Shown: piece by piece, positions 31,921 through 40,945 of the stretch
Position numbering within the stretch: position 1 is the first letter of the stretch
Layout of the letters: each line of letters starts with the position of its first letter
From: Bacteroides sp. M10
GTDB taxonomy: Bacteria > Bacteroidota > Bacteroidia > Bacteroidales > Bacteroidaceae
DNA length: 64,000 bases
Direction: 5' to 3'
NCBI RefSeq assembly: GCF_014334015.1
Contig: NZ_CP060488.1
Location: 2,996,501-3,060,500 of the forward strand
Notes under the pieces: model-generated
What the model was told of the DNA's origin: nothing
Seen by the model: the letters and a program-made list of their open reading frames with translations, nothing else
The model's database searches: none
Made by a program: the position numbers and the translations under genes

Positions 31921-34900
31921 ATGGAAACATTAGACCCGAAAAGTCCTAACCACATCCTAGTCGGTTTAGGCGGTACAGGTGGTAAAGTGCTGAAAGCTAT
32001 TCGCAAACGCATTTATCAGGAATTTCCCAATGATGAAGAACGTGATAAACTGTCTATCGGTTTTGTCTATGTCGATTCTACGCGTGAGATGATGACACCG
32101 GGTGATCCTTCTTTCCGTGTGATGGGGAAGGACGCTTCGTTTACAGAAAGTGAGTTTGTGGATATTAAGTCGGTAGACCTGAAACAGATTCTAGATAATG
32201 TATCCAATTATCCCGGTTTGAAGACCATTGTGAAGAATGGTGCTTCAATGAAGAATACTTTGGGGGAAGTGGGACAGGCTGCCGGGCAGAAACGTCGTGC
32301 AGGACGCATTCTTTTTGCTGCAAATTGCAATAAGTATCTTTCTGCTTTGAAAGGACAGTACAATAAAGTGAAGTCCCTGACCAACAAAGATGAAGTTAAT
32401 ATTCATATCTTTACTGGTTTGGCCGGTGGTACGGGATCGGGTGCTATTATCGATGTCGTTGCCCAGACTCGTGCCCAAGAGACTTATAAGCATGCTAACA
32501 TTATGGTTTATGCCATGGTACCTGAATTGGATATTCCCTCCGGATGTCAGGCGGGACGTTACCATCAAAATGGTTATGCTGCATTGAAAGAGTTGAGTGC
32601 GCTTAATATCGGACGCTTTGTTCCTTCGGATGTTATTCGTGGAGAAGAACATATGGAGTTGGATTTTACTCCTAATAAACAGTTCGGTTTAATGCTTTAT
32701 TCTAATGTGAATGAAAATGGCGTAGTAGTCAATTCCTTTACAGAGTTACCACAGCTGTTGGCGGATACCGTTTATTTCCGTCTGTTTCTGGAAGAGAAAC
32801 ATGGCACGACTGATGATCTTTTACGTTCTTTCAGTTTGGAGAATATCAATGACTTCTGTGTAGAGTATAGTGAAAAGTCGAAAGGAACAGATAAGGAACG
32901 TGCTCGTACGAAAGCAATCAATACATTTGGCATTAAACGCATTATCTATCCGGAGAAACGAATTTTGGAACACATCACTTATACCGTAGGTGAGCGTGTT
33001 CTGTGGCAGATGCAATATAATAATTTCAAGGATGATTTCGGGTTTGTGCAGGAATCGGTTCGTAAGGATTATCGTGAGTTGTATATCAATGACAAGAACT
33101 TGCGCGACTGGCTGCTGGATGACAGTCATTTGATGCTGGAAGAAAAAATATTCGATACAGATAAATATTGCAGTAAGATAGAGAATTTCTGGAGTGATAT
33201 TACTAATAGCTATTCTTATGATGATGCTAAAGCGGTAGATCCGGAACCTTTGAGATTCCTTGAAAGTATCTGTGCGGATACTTATAAGAATGCTTTCCGT
33301 AATAAGCAGGGGGTAGAAGTTTACTATCAGGACAAGAGCAATGACCAGTTACTGAAAGAACAGGCGCAATATATCATTGAGCGTATAGAGAAGAATTTGT
33401 ATACGAAATGGTATGAGGGTTCTCTTTCTTTGGAAGATTTGCTGAATATCTGTGACACTGTATTGACTTATATAAAAGACCGCAAAGAGAAGATAGAAAA
33501 CGATATTGCCGGAGTTGATGAAAAGATTAAAGTGAATGAGGACGATGCTGATGCTAACAACTACGATTATAACCATTTGTCATTGTTGCAGCGTGCTACC
33601 GGACGTTCACCCCGTCTCTACTCCGATCATCAAATGATAATGAAGGATCTCTATGCGTTACGAACTCAACGTGTTGCTTATGAATTTGAAGGTAAGTTGT
33701 TGGGTAAGCTACGTGCAGCGTTTGAAGAATTCAGTGCAGAAGTAAGTCAGTTCATCGGTGTGTTGCTGGTATCAATGGATGCTGCTGAAAAACGTATTGC
33801 CGATCGTAATAAGAACACGAAAGGAATAGCCGATTTGTCGAGTGCTATTGTGGAAGTCAGTGAGGACGAAAAGATGCTCAAGCTCGAACAGGCGTTGATT
33901 CTGGATAAGAATCAGCAGGAAACCTGGTCGGGAAATATCCGTAAGGCTATTACAGGCAACCGCAATTATGCTCACTTTAGCGAACTGGCTGCCACTACTT
34001 CCGAAGATGCTATTTTCGATATATTCGATACGGAGTTGAGCCCGAAGATACGTGAAAAACACGATCAGGATTATCAGAATGATAAGATTTTGGGACTGAA
34101 TGTATTGCAACAGTTGCAAAAGGTATTGCTTACGGATACGGATATTCGTAATTTCGCTTCTAATGTAATTAATCAGAGTGGTACATTCCTGAAACTGGAT
34201 GATGGACAACTTTCGAAAGCATTGAATAATAATGAAAACCCGGTTTCTCATCCTGAATCGATCAATCGTAAGACTATTCTGATTTCTATGCCGACTGATG
34301 AGGGTAACGACTCACTCAAAACATTTGCCAACAAATTGAAAGCCGCATTACAAGGTGCTTTCGGAAATGCTACACCGGGAAGTACAATCAATTTTAATAC
34401 TTCCAGTGATCGTATGAATGAAATTGCTGTCATTTCCATCCGGTATTGTTTCCCGATGCGTGCCATTGCTTGGTTGCCTTCTTATGATCGTGCGTATAAC
34501 GATATGGTGAACAATAAGAATGAATTGGCTGCAAAAGAAGCCCGTATCTTACTTCATTGCGAAGGTGACGGTACGGAATTGCCGGACCTTACGGGAGAAA
34601 AAAAGGTTTCACCGAAAGATTTTATCCCTTATTTCTTCGTGGCTGCTGCAAACAATATTCTTGCCGTACGTGAGAACGAGCGGGAAGAAAAAGGCTGGTG
34701 TATTGTCACTGCCGATGAATGGGGAGCTGAAATGGTAACTCTTATCGCATCCCAGTTTACAGAACTTCTGACTAGTGAAGATTTAACGGAAGAAGTGCTG
34801 GATACTATCAAAGAAAAGGTAGATGAAGTATTGAAGAACCCGGACTTGAAGATGAGTGACCGCGCCGCTATGGTAGAAGGAGTGAAGGTAGTGATGCGCG

Positions 34901-34998
34901 ATTACGTAAGTAAGGAGTGCTCCAGTCCTACATCCCCCAAGTATCAGCAATACAGCGCTGAAGCAAAGAAAGCATTGGAAATGATTAATAAGAAATAA
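31921..34998 (+). CDS. Operon gene 2: bacterial tubulin/FtsZ-like GTPase, 1025 aa
   Basis: The N-terminal 350 residues match the 'tubulin-like' domain of large bacterial proteins. HILVGLGGTGGKVLKAIRKR (11-30) is the first nucleotide loop. IFTGLAGGTGSGAIIDVVAQ (163-182) is the counterpart of the tubulin/FtsZ glycine signature GGGTGTG, with Ala and Ser substitutions. DIPSGCQAGRYHQNGYAAL and FGLMLYSNVNENG follow as in the fold. The remaining 670 residues are mostly helical and charged (KEKIENDIAGVDEKIKVNED), a size unlike cell-division FtsZ (about 400 aa). There is no signal peptide, so the protein is cytoplasmic. It likely binds GTP and may form filaments; partners are suggested by its operon. 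Confidence 0.85.
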   Translation: METLDPKSPNHILVGLGGTGGKVLKAIRKRIYQEFPNDEERDKLSIGFVYVDSTREMMTPGDPSFRVMGKDASFTESEFVDIKSVDLKQILDNVSNYPGLKTIVKNGASMKNTLGEVGQAAGQKRRAGRILFAANCNKYLSALKGQYNKVKSLTNKDEVNIHIFTGLAGGTGSGAIIDVVAQTRAQETYKHANIMVYAMVPELDIPSGCQAGRYHQNGYAALKELSALNIGRFVPSDVIRGEEHMELDFTPNKQFGLMLYSNVNENGVVVNSFTELPQLLADTVYFRLFLEEKHGTTDDLLRSFSLENINDFCVEYSEKSKGTDKERARTKAINTFGIKRIIYPEKRILEHITYTVGERVLWQMQYNNFKDDFGFVQESVRKDYRELYINDKNLRDWLLDDSHLMLEEKIFDTDKYCSKIENFWSDITNSYSYDDAKAVDPEPLRFLESICADTYKNAFRNKQGVEVYYQDKSNDQLLKEQAQYIIERIEKNLYTKWYEGSLSLEDLLNICDTVLTYIKDRKEKIENDIAGVDEKIKVNEDDADANNYDYNHLSLLQRATGRSPRLYSDHQMIMKDLYALRTQRVAYEFEGKLLGKLRAAFEEFSAEVSQFIGVLLVSMDAAEKRIADRNKNTKGIADLSSAIVEVSEDEKMLKLEQALILDKNQQETWSGNIRKAITGNRNYAHFSELAATTSEDAIFDIFDTELSPKIREKHDQDYQNDKILGLNVLQQLQKVLLTDTDIRNFASNVINQSGTFLKLDDGQLSKALNNNENPVSHPESINRKTILISMPTDEGNDSLKTFANKLKAALQGAFGNATPGSTINFNTSSDRMNEIAVISIRYCFPMRAIAWLPSYDRAYNDMVNNKNELAAKEARILLHCEGDGTELPDLTGEKKVSPKDFIPYFFVAAANNILAVRENEREEKGWCIVTADEWGAEMVTLIASQFTELLTSEDLTEEVLDTIKEKVDEVLKNPDLKMSDRAAMVEGVKVVMRDYVSKECSSPTSPKYQQYSAEAKKALEMINKK

Positions 34999-35004
34999 AA
35001 AATT

Positions 35005-35682
35005 ATGGCAAGACCTAGTGAACGCGACAGATACAAATATGGTATCTGCACCAATCGTGACAAGAATGGAGAAGGAACTCCTTGTCCTAAATGCGAAAGT
35101 AAAGAAGTACAGAAAGTAAGAGGTGGACAGGACTTCGTATGCGAAGAATGTAAAGACCCGCTGCGTATGGTTCCACCTCCCAAAGAGGGACCAAATATGA
35201 AGATGATCGGCGGTATTATTGCAGCCGTTGTGGTACTTGGTGGTGTGGGTCTCGGTATCGCTTTTAGCGGTGGAGAGAAAACAAGTGATCCCATTGGAGG
35301 AATAGAGCCGGATTCTATTAACGTTGTTAATCAACCGCAGGAAGATGACGGAGTGGAAACAGACCAATCGCATACAAAAGATCAAGTAGAAGTAGTTGTT
35401 GCTGATAAAGGAAATGCCGGAGTGACTGACGGTGGAACAACAGGCGGTATCGTAACGAAAGACTTCGGTTATGCTGTCTACAAAGGACGTATGAAGAACG
35501 GCCTGATGAACGATGAGAATGGAGTTTTGACATTTAAGACAACTCATATTATAGAACCGCGCGACGTGAAAAAGCGTGAAGCTAAGGCAGGTGAAAAGGT
35601 GGTTGGTATCTTTGAAGACGGTCATCTCATTACCGGTACGTGGTATAAGAGCGATGGAAACAAAGAGGTAATCATTCCGTAA
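35005..35682 (+). CDS. Operon gene 3: zinc-ribbon, single-TM, MORN-like protein, 225 aa
   Basis: An N-terminal zinc ribbon has CPKC and CEEC pairs (residues about 31-34 and 50-53) inside SERDRYKYGICTNRDKNGEG context. A single transmembrane helix (MIGGIIAAVVVLGGVGLGIA, about 65-85) follows. After a low-complexity Asp/Gly/Val linker, the C-terminal 70 residues contain MORN-like repeats (YKGRMKNGLMNDENGVLTF and GIFEDGHLITGTWYKSDGN). Topology would put the zinc ribbon in the cytoplasm and the MORN part in the periplasm, bridging the tubulin-like protein and the exported products. It starts 6 bp after gene 2 and its stop overlaps gene 4 by one base. Confidence 0.8.
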   Translation: MARPSERDRYKYGICTNRDKNGEGTPCPKCESKEVQKVRGGQDFVCEECKDPLRMVPPPKEGPNMKMIGGIIAAVVVLGGVGLGIAFSGGEKTSDPIGGIEPDSINVVNQPQEDDGVETDQSHTKDQVEVVVADKGNAGVTDGGTTGGIVTKDFGYAVYKGRMKNGLMNDENGVLTFKTTHIIEPRDVKKREAKAGEKVVGIFEDGHLITGTWYKSDGNKEVIIP

Positions 35683-36686
35683 TGAGGAATCCGTCCACTC
35701 AAATAATCTACATAATTCTTTTGCTGTTCCCGCTTTCCGTGTGGGGGCAGCAAACAAGAAAATGGGGAAATGGAAAACTACGCCAGACGGTTGTTTCCAT
35801 CTCCTCCGATGTTCCTTTTGCTACGGCAGCTTATGATTTTGCAGAACGGTATCTGATCCAATTGCAAAAGATGTCCGTTGCCGAGCGGAAATCGCAGATG
35901 GAGCGTGATAATGTGCTGATAACACAGGGGAGTATGGATCTTTTGAATCTCATCAACGAACAGACATCAATGAATTTTTCCGAGAAGGAAAACCGTTACA
36001 TCGTGTCGCTTATCAATGAGAAATTTCTTTTGATCGAACTCTCTTTTCCGGCTTCATGCCAATTGCTGACCGGAAAAAATCTGAAAGAACTGGAAGCCGA
36101 CTTTGTAAAAGGATTAGCTTCTTATAGTTACACTCCATCTTCTTCGCAACCCATACGGAAGGAACTTAAAAAGTTGGCGGGAGACTATTATGTGAAAACG
36201 GGGGATACCTATTACATAGAAGAAATCAACGGGAATCTTTATTTCGAGGAAAAGAACCGCGTTTTGCATCCGGTGTTCAGCATGGATCATCCTGCCGAGA
36301 GCGTGTTTAATCTTTTTCTTAGTGAAGATACACCTTGCAATGTTTCTATCAATCTAACCGTACGCCAATATGGGCTGAAAAGAGAACAGATGGAACTTCC
36401 CGTCCGCTCCTGGATATCCTATATGCGTAATCAGGGTTGCACTCTTTATGTGGGTATTGAAGCGTTGGAAACCAATGCGGTAAAGGCGTATGTCTTTGCG
36501 GTGAATACTGTGTTAAAGTATAATCATGTGATGAATGTGGAAATTCCCAACTCGCTCCTAAGCGGAGGGAAAGGAAAAGTAGAGGGCGATGTAACCTTGT
36601 TTGTCCCCACCCACAATATTTCATCACTTTTTGAAGAACTTAATTGGGTAAATACTACCCCAAAAAGGCAGATTAAAGTAAAATGA
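35682..36686 (+). CDS. Operon gene 4: exported protein of unknown function, 334 aa
   Basis: A signal peptide (STQIIYIILLLFPLSVWGQQ) indicates export. The N-terminal part is helical (ATAAYDFAERYLIQLQKMSV), followed by a beta-rich region (KTGDTYYIEEINGNLYFEEK) and a C-terminal beta segment ending in FVPTHNISSLFEELNW. I recognise no family. The start codon shares a base with the stop of gene 3, and its stop overlaps gene 5 (ATGA), so translation is coupled in both directions. Confidence 0.8.
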   Translation: MRNPSTQIIYIILLLFPLSVWGQQTRKWGNGKLRQTVVSISSDVPFATAAYDFAERYLIQLQKMSVAERKSQMERDNVLITQGSMDLLNLINEQTSMNFSEKENRYIVSLINEKFLLIELSFPASCQLLTGKNLKELEADFVKGLASYSYTPSSSQPIRKELKKLAGDYYVKTGDTYYIEEINGNLYFEEKNRVLHPVFSMDHPAESVFNLFLSEDTPCNVSINLTVRQYGLKREQMELPVRSWISYMRNQGCTLYVGIEALETNAVKAYVFAVNTVLKYNHVMNVEIPNSLLSGGKGKVEGDVTLFVPTHNISSLFEELNWVNTTPKRQIKVK

Positions 36687-37447
36687 AGAAGATAATTACT
36701 TTGTTATTGTTTTGCGGAGCATATTGCAGCCTGATGGCACAGAGTGAAGCCGAAACAAAGGCGCAGATCAATAAGATCAAGCGTTCGCAGTCTTATCTTT
36801 CCGCAGAGGCTACCATGCCTACTGAAGAAGAGGCCATTCAACAAGCCAAAGAACTGTTAGTGAGTGAAATCAATGATTGGGTAGCCGGTAAGCGGAAAAG
36901 TGGTGAAGTGAAACAAGTTGTTTTACAAGACATTAATACCTGTACCCAGCGGATGGATATGAAACGCGGAGTGAGAACCCGTGCATTTGTATACGTGAAG
37001 AAAAATGAGATTGTGCTCATTTACGGTGAAGGACAAATCATGTTGAGTGAAGAAGAAAAAGGAGCCGATTTACAACCTTTGTCCGAGATATCAGAACCGA
37101 TCAAGATAGAGTCTGCCAAGAAGTCTGCAAAAGACGAGAAGATGGTTTCGACTGTGGAAAAGATTAGTCCCGAACAGGAGAGTCTGAATCAGGTTCTTGC
37201 GGCAAAAACAATGACGGAGATGAAACAGGTTTTTGCTTCGCTTAAAGAGCAGGATCGAATATCCTATGGCGTATATGCTCCTGAAACGGTAGCAGAACAA
37301 TGTTATTTATTGTTTTATACCCGTACAGGCGAGGTAAAAGGAGTGGTGAAGAAGAATGAAAAGGAACTGAATGACGTCCGGACAAAAGAGGCTACGGATA
37401 TTGCTTCTTTTAGCGGTTGTGGAGCCTACTGGTTCATTCTTAAATAA
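36683..37447 (+). CDS. Operon gene 5: exported protein of unknown function, 254 aa
   Basis: A signal peptide (MKKIITLLLFCGAYCSLMAQ) precedes residues 22-120 that resemble LPP20/FlgT-N-like alpha/beta folds (TEEEAIQQAKELLVSEINDW, then VRTRAFVYVKKNEIVLIYGE). A low-complexity Lys/Glu/Ser linker and a C-terminal domain (EQDRISYGVYAPETVAEQCY) follow. The resemblance is loose. It is encoded with a 4-bp overlap after gene 4. Confidence 0.75.
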   Translation: MKKIITLLLFCGAYCSLMAQSEAETKAQINKIKRSQSYLSAEATMPTEEEAIQQAKELLVSEINDWVAGKRKSGEVKQVVLQDINTCTQRMDMKRGVRTRAFVYVKKNEIVLIYGEGQIMLSEEEKGADLQPLSEISEPIKIESAKKSAKDEKMVSTVEKISPEQESLNQVLAAKTMTEMKQVFASLKEQDRISYGVYAPETVAEQCYLLFYTRTGEVKGVVKKNEKELNDVRTKEATDIASFSGCGAYWFILK

Positions 37448-37472
37448 CAAACATAAGTAGAAAGAGAAGAAA

Positions 37473-38474
37473 ATGAAAAGTATAATTTTGAGTTGGGCAT
37501 TGGTAGCGGTTTGTACACTGATGACTCTACCTGTGCAAGCCCAGGATGCTGTGAGACTGGAAATTGCTGACGGTTTATATGATGCCGGCTTAAAGGCAAA
37601 GATGGAAAAGTCGACCAGCGCACTCCTGACAGAAATCAATAAAGCATTTAAAGAAGGCAGAGCATTGAATCTGGTGTCTTTAGGACTGACCGATACGGCA
37701 GAACGCGGATTGAATGCGTTGTGGGAGAATACCCATTTCTATTGTGATGACTCGGAAGTCGTTCAATCTTGCATCCGCAATGGAAACGGATATCAGGTTC
37801 GCCAAATACCTCTAATGATTAAGCCTGTAGGCGAGACATTGGATGATGAATATCAGGAAGCAGTGGTTAACTATGACGCAAGTGGAAACATCACGCGTTT
37901 CAATTTTACACTTAGCACCACTGTTTATCAAAATGTGATGAAGAAAGGCAAGACGGTGACAGAAGTAGCCCGTCGCCAAGAAATCCTTTCCTACGTAGAG
38001 CAGTTCCGTACGGCTTACAACGAACAGGATATTCATTTTCTGGATAATATCTTCAGTGAAGACGCATTGATTATCACAGGTTCGGTGACTAAAGTGAAGA
38101 AAACCGACGGTGCAGGCATTACTTATAATAAAGTAACCTATAAGAAACAAGGTAAGCAGGAATACATCAACAACTTGAAAAAGAGCTTTGCTGCCAACAA
38201 GTGGATTAATGTCCGCTTTGACGATGTGAAGGTTGTAAAGCATCCTAACCCGAAGATGGAAGGCTTTTATGGAGTAACCGTTCATCAACTTTATGCCAAC
38301 AGCAGCGGCTATAACGATGATGGCTATCTGTTTATGTTGTGGGATTTCCGCGATAAGAATCAGGTGCAGATTCATGTGCGTACCTGGCAACCTCGTTGGA
38401 TGAATGATAATCACACGGAAGAAATAGCCCAGGAAGAAATCTTCACTCCCGGCGATTTCGTAATTGATTTATAA
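37473..38474 (+). CDS. Operon gene 6: exported protein with NTF2-like domain, 333 aa
   Basis: The signal peptide (ILSWALVAVCTLMTLPVQAQ) is clear. The N-terminal domain (about 24-140) is unrecognised. Residues about 165-300 have an NTF2/SnoaL-like layout: EQFRTAYNEQDIHFLDNIFS, EDALIITGS, QEYINNLKKSFAANKWINVR, and a strand-rich end with DGYLFMLWDFRDKNQVQIHV RTW. NTF2-like folds bind ligands or assemble as dimers. The gene is 25 bp after gene 5. Confidence 0.75.
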   Translation: MKSIILSWALVAVCTLMTLPVQAQDAVRLEIADGLYDAGLKAKMEKSTSALLTEINKAFKEGRALNLVSLGLTDTAERGLNALWENTHFYCDDSEVVQSCIRNGNGYQVRQIPLMIKPVGETLDDEYQEAVVNYDASGNITRFNFTLSTTVYQNVMKKGKTVTEVARRQEILSYVEQFRTAYNEQDIHFLDNIFSEDALIITGSVTKVKKTDGAGITYNKVTYKKQGKQEYINNLKKSFAANKWINVRFDDVKVVKHPNPKMEGFYGVTVHQLYANSSGYNDDGYLFMLWDFRDKNQVQIHVRTWQPRWMNDNHTEEIAQEEIFTPGDFVIDL

Positions 38475-38487
38475 TTGTAAAAGTACG

Positions 38488-39858
38488 ATGAAACGACCAT
38501 ATCATATTTTGTTATTGCTAAGCTGTGCGTTAGTGATAGGGATGAAGGCAAGTGCACAAAGGGTTTTCTTTGTGGAGCCCAAAGAAGATCCCACCATTAC
38601 AGCCGGCCCTAATCAGGTAAAGATTATCATCAATTCTAATAGCGATAAGTTGGTGATGACTCATAATATGGGCGAGGAAAAAGGAGTAAGAACCACGAAT
38701 GACGACGGAACTTACCGCTATACCATCAATTATAGTTTTCCCGAAGATTATGAAGATGATTTTATAAAATCCACTTTCCTGGTCAGACTACCCGTCGGGC
38801 AGAAAGACTTTATGCTTGTTTTGCGAAAAGGAAAAGGATACGTGGGGACGTTCAATGAGAACTTTATAACGATTGAAAGGAATAATGACGGACTCTTCCC
38901 GCAGTCGAAAGCTGCGAAAGTAACGTTCCTGTCTGCCATGAAAAAGGTGAATATAGAGTGTAATGGCAAGTTGTGTTTTGCCGACGGACAGGCTGTTCCG
39001 GTGACTGATGTCAACTTCACTTCTTCGGTGAAGCAGGAAGGCGGTGATTTGAATGCCTATAGCATTGAATTCATGTTGGATGAAGAGAAAAAGACACCGA
39101 CATATGTCAAACACCCTATATTCAAAATTAAGGTAGGCTCTTCCAATGCCATTGATGTAGACCTCGGAGGTGACTTGGAATTTAAGAAGTCATATAGCTA
39201 TACCATTGTCAGCAACGTGAAAATCGTAGAAAAAGAAGCTTCATTTGACGAACTGCTCGCTAAAGCTCAAGCCAAAGAGAAAGAAGCCGATTTCTTTGCT
39301 GCCGCCAATGCTTATCAGGATGCCCGCAGCCATGAAAACTGCCCTGTGGATAAACGGAGTGAGCTGGAAGCACAACTGGGTAAGATGAATTCTGCCCGTA
39401 AATTCCTTTTTTATGCAGAGAAATTCGAAAGACAAGGAGCGAGAGTGGAACGCAAAGAAGGATTTACGGCTGACAGCGTATTTATCTACTATCGGGGAGC
39501 GATCCGTAGCTACAAGAAAGTGTTGGAATATGCTCCCGGTACGACGGAATTCGAACGCCGTGCAGAAGAATTGGACGAGAAATTGAAGGCTCACCCACTG
39601 AATAATAAAGTGGCAACAGTCACTGTGAAATATCAGGAAATAACCGGCAGACACCCGAATGGTGGTGGAATCCCCATCTATGCTTCCAATACCCCTGGCA
39701 ATCCGAAGCCAGACAGTGATGACAAACCTCTGGGCACTACCCGGGGCGACGGCTCATTCCGTGTTGTTTTCAAGGATACGCCTCCTTCTTATCTCTACTT
39801 CTATGGCGATAAGAAATCTTATAAGATAGATAGCACGACAACTGAAATAATATTCTAA
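38488..39858 (+). CDS. Operon gene 7: exported protein with TPR-like region, 456 aa
   Basis: I prefer ATG 38488, which gives a signal peptide (PYHILLLLSCALVIGMKASA, cleaved after AQ) and avoids overlap with gene 6; an ATG at 38464 is possible. Residues about 25-235 are beta-rich (NQVKIIINSNSDKLVMTHNM). Residues about 240-350 are TPR-like helices (FDELLAKAQAKEKEADFFAA, then SVFIYYRGAIRSYKKVLEYA). The C-terminus (TVTVKYQEITGRHPNGGGIP) is a small beta domain resembling carboxypeptidase regulatory folds. It may be a periplasmic scaffold. Confidence 0.75.
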   Translation: MKRPYHILLLLSCALVIGMKASAQRVFFVEPKEDPTITAGPNQVKIIINSNSDKLVMTHNMGEEKGVRTTNDDGTYRYTINYSFPEDYEDDFIKSTFLVRLPVGQKDFMLVLRKGKGYVGTFNENFITIERNNDGLFPQSKAAKVTFLSAMKKVNIECNGKLCFADGQAVPVTDVNFTSSVKQEGGDLNAYSIEFMLDEEKKTPTYVKHPIFKIKVGSSNAIDVDLGGDLEFKKSYSYTIVSNVKIVEKEASFDELLAKAQAKEKEADFFAAANAYQDARSHENCPVDKRSELEAQLGKMNSARKFLFYAEKFERQGARVERKEGFTADSVFIYYRGAIRSYKKVLEYAPGTTEFERRAEELDEKLKAHPLNNKVATVTVKYQEITGRHPNGGGIPIYASNTPGNPKPDSDDKPLGTTRGDGSFRVVFKDTPPSYLYFYGDKKSYKIDSTTTEIIF

Positions 39859-39897
39859 TCAAATCTACTATAATTAAACATTTTAAACTTTGCAATC

Positions 39898-40746
39898 ATG
39901 AGAAACAAACATCTGTTATTAGTTTTCGTAGCTATGCTAGGATTGGCTTTTGTGTACCCGACCTCTTTGAGTGCCCAAAAAGACAAGAAGAAAAAAGAGA
40001 AAAAAGAAATTATCTGGGAGCTGCCCGAACCATCGGGAGATGCAACCATTGATGGATATCTGTTGTCTTGTGACACCTTGTATAACAAGATTTCAACATA
40101 TCGGGATAGCCTTTCTCACTACAAATATCGGGAGGCTTCTTTCTCCGTAGGAGGAAAAAACTATCTTTTCAAATGTATGATCGATTCCGTAAACAATCAG
40201 TTCTTGAGCTATGGTATGGGACGTTGGCAGGTAGCACAAGGCATTATGACGGGAGCTGAAATAGTTCTTGATGCCACCAGTCTTAGTTTGAATACGGCTT
40301 CCGCAGCTCTTGCTCTTCCGAACCTGAAGTTGAAGGCAATCAAATATTTTAAACCGGTCAAGGACTTGGGACCTCACGTGATTGGTATGGGCTTGAAAGA
40401 AATTCCCGCCATCAAGAAAGAGTGTCAGAACACCATGCGTAAGTATGGCAATGCAAAGAAAGTAGCTATCCTTCCTGAAAATCTCGACCCGACTGTCCGC
40501 GAACATCTGATGGCTGAATTGGGAATCGATGCAAATACCTTTGAAAAATGGTACTACAAATATATTTTCGTCAATGAAGATATACAGGAAGCTGCCGAAG
40601 GAACCGAGAACCAAGTTGTAGAAAAGACGGAAGAAGAAAAAGACGCAGGCAATAAACTGACGGATTACAAGAACTTCGGTGTAGCCGATTTGCCGGAAGG
40701 ACAGGCTGAACCGTCGGCAGAGGAAGAAATGAACTTATTGAGTTAA
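39898..40746 (+). CDS. Operon gene 8: exported protein of unknown function, 282 aa
   Basis: After a signal peptide (LLLVFVAMLGLAFVYPTSLS, then AQ) comes a Lys-rich stretch (KDKKKKEKKE). A mostly helical domain follows (DGYLLSCDTLYNKISTYRDS, VAQGIMTGAEIVLDATSLSL, LPNLKLKAIKYFKPVKDLGP). The tail is acidic (TEEEKDAGNKL and EPSAEEEMNLLS). No family is recognised. It is the last gene, with a strong terminator 56 bp downstream. Confidence 0.75.
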   Translation: MRNKHLLLVFVAMLGLAFVYPTSLSAQKDKKKKEKKEIIWELPEPSGDATIDGYLLSCDTLYNKISTYRDSLSHYKYREASFSVGGKNYLFKCMIDSVNNQFLSYGMGRWQVAQGIMTGAEIVLDATSLSLNTASAALALPNLKLKAIKYFKPVKDLGPHVIGMGLKEIPAIKKECQNTMRKYGNAKKVAILPENLDPTVREHLMAELGIDANTFEKWYYKYIFVNEDIQEAAEGTENQVVEKTEEEKDAGNKLTDYKNFGVADLPEGQAEPSAEEEMNLLS

Positions 40747-40801
40747 TCGTAATTTGACTTGTTCTTATACTTCTGACATAAAGAACCGTTTTTGAAATAC
40801 G

Positions 40802-40858
40802 AATGACGCAGTAATGTGGACAAAATCAAAAATCCACATTACCTGCGCCATTCTTTTT
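40802..40858 (+). terminator. Terminator of the tubulin-like operon
   Basis: AATGACGCAGTAATGTGGA (40802-40820) and TCCACATTACCTGCGCCATT (40833-40852) form a stem of about 18 bp with small internal mismatches, followed by CTTTTTAT. Confidence 0.85.
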
Positions 40859-40916
40859 ATTTGTTACCTTTATTGAAAACTGCTGTAAACGTGATTCATT
40901 TATCGTATGATTTGTT

Positions 40917-40924
40917 TATATTTG
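40917..40924 (+). promoter_or_regulatory. -7 box for the AAA-DUF4435 pair
   Basis: TATATTTG fits TAnnTTTG, 22 bp before ATG 40946. Its position favours that start over the upstream in-frame ATG at 40937. Confidence 0.55.
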
Positions 40925-40945
40925 CCTTGATTAAACTTGAATATT

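Noticed and set aside
34783..35757. 324-codon minus-strand ORF
   Set aside because: It is antisense to the tubulin-like gene end and operon gene 3 and has no recognisable domains.
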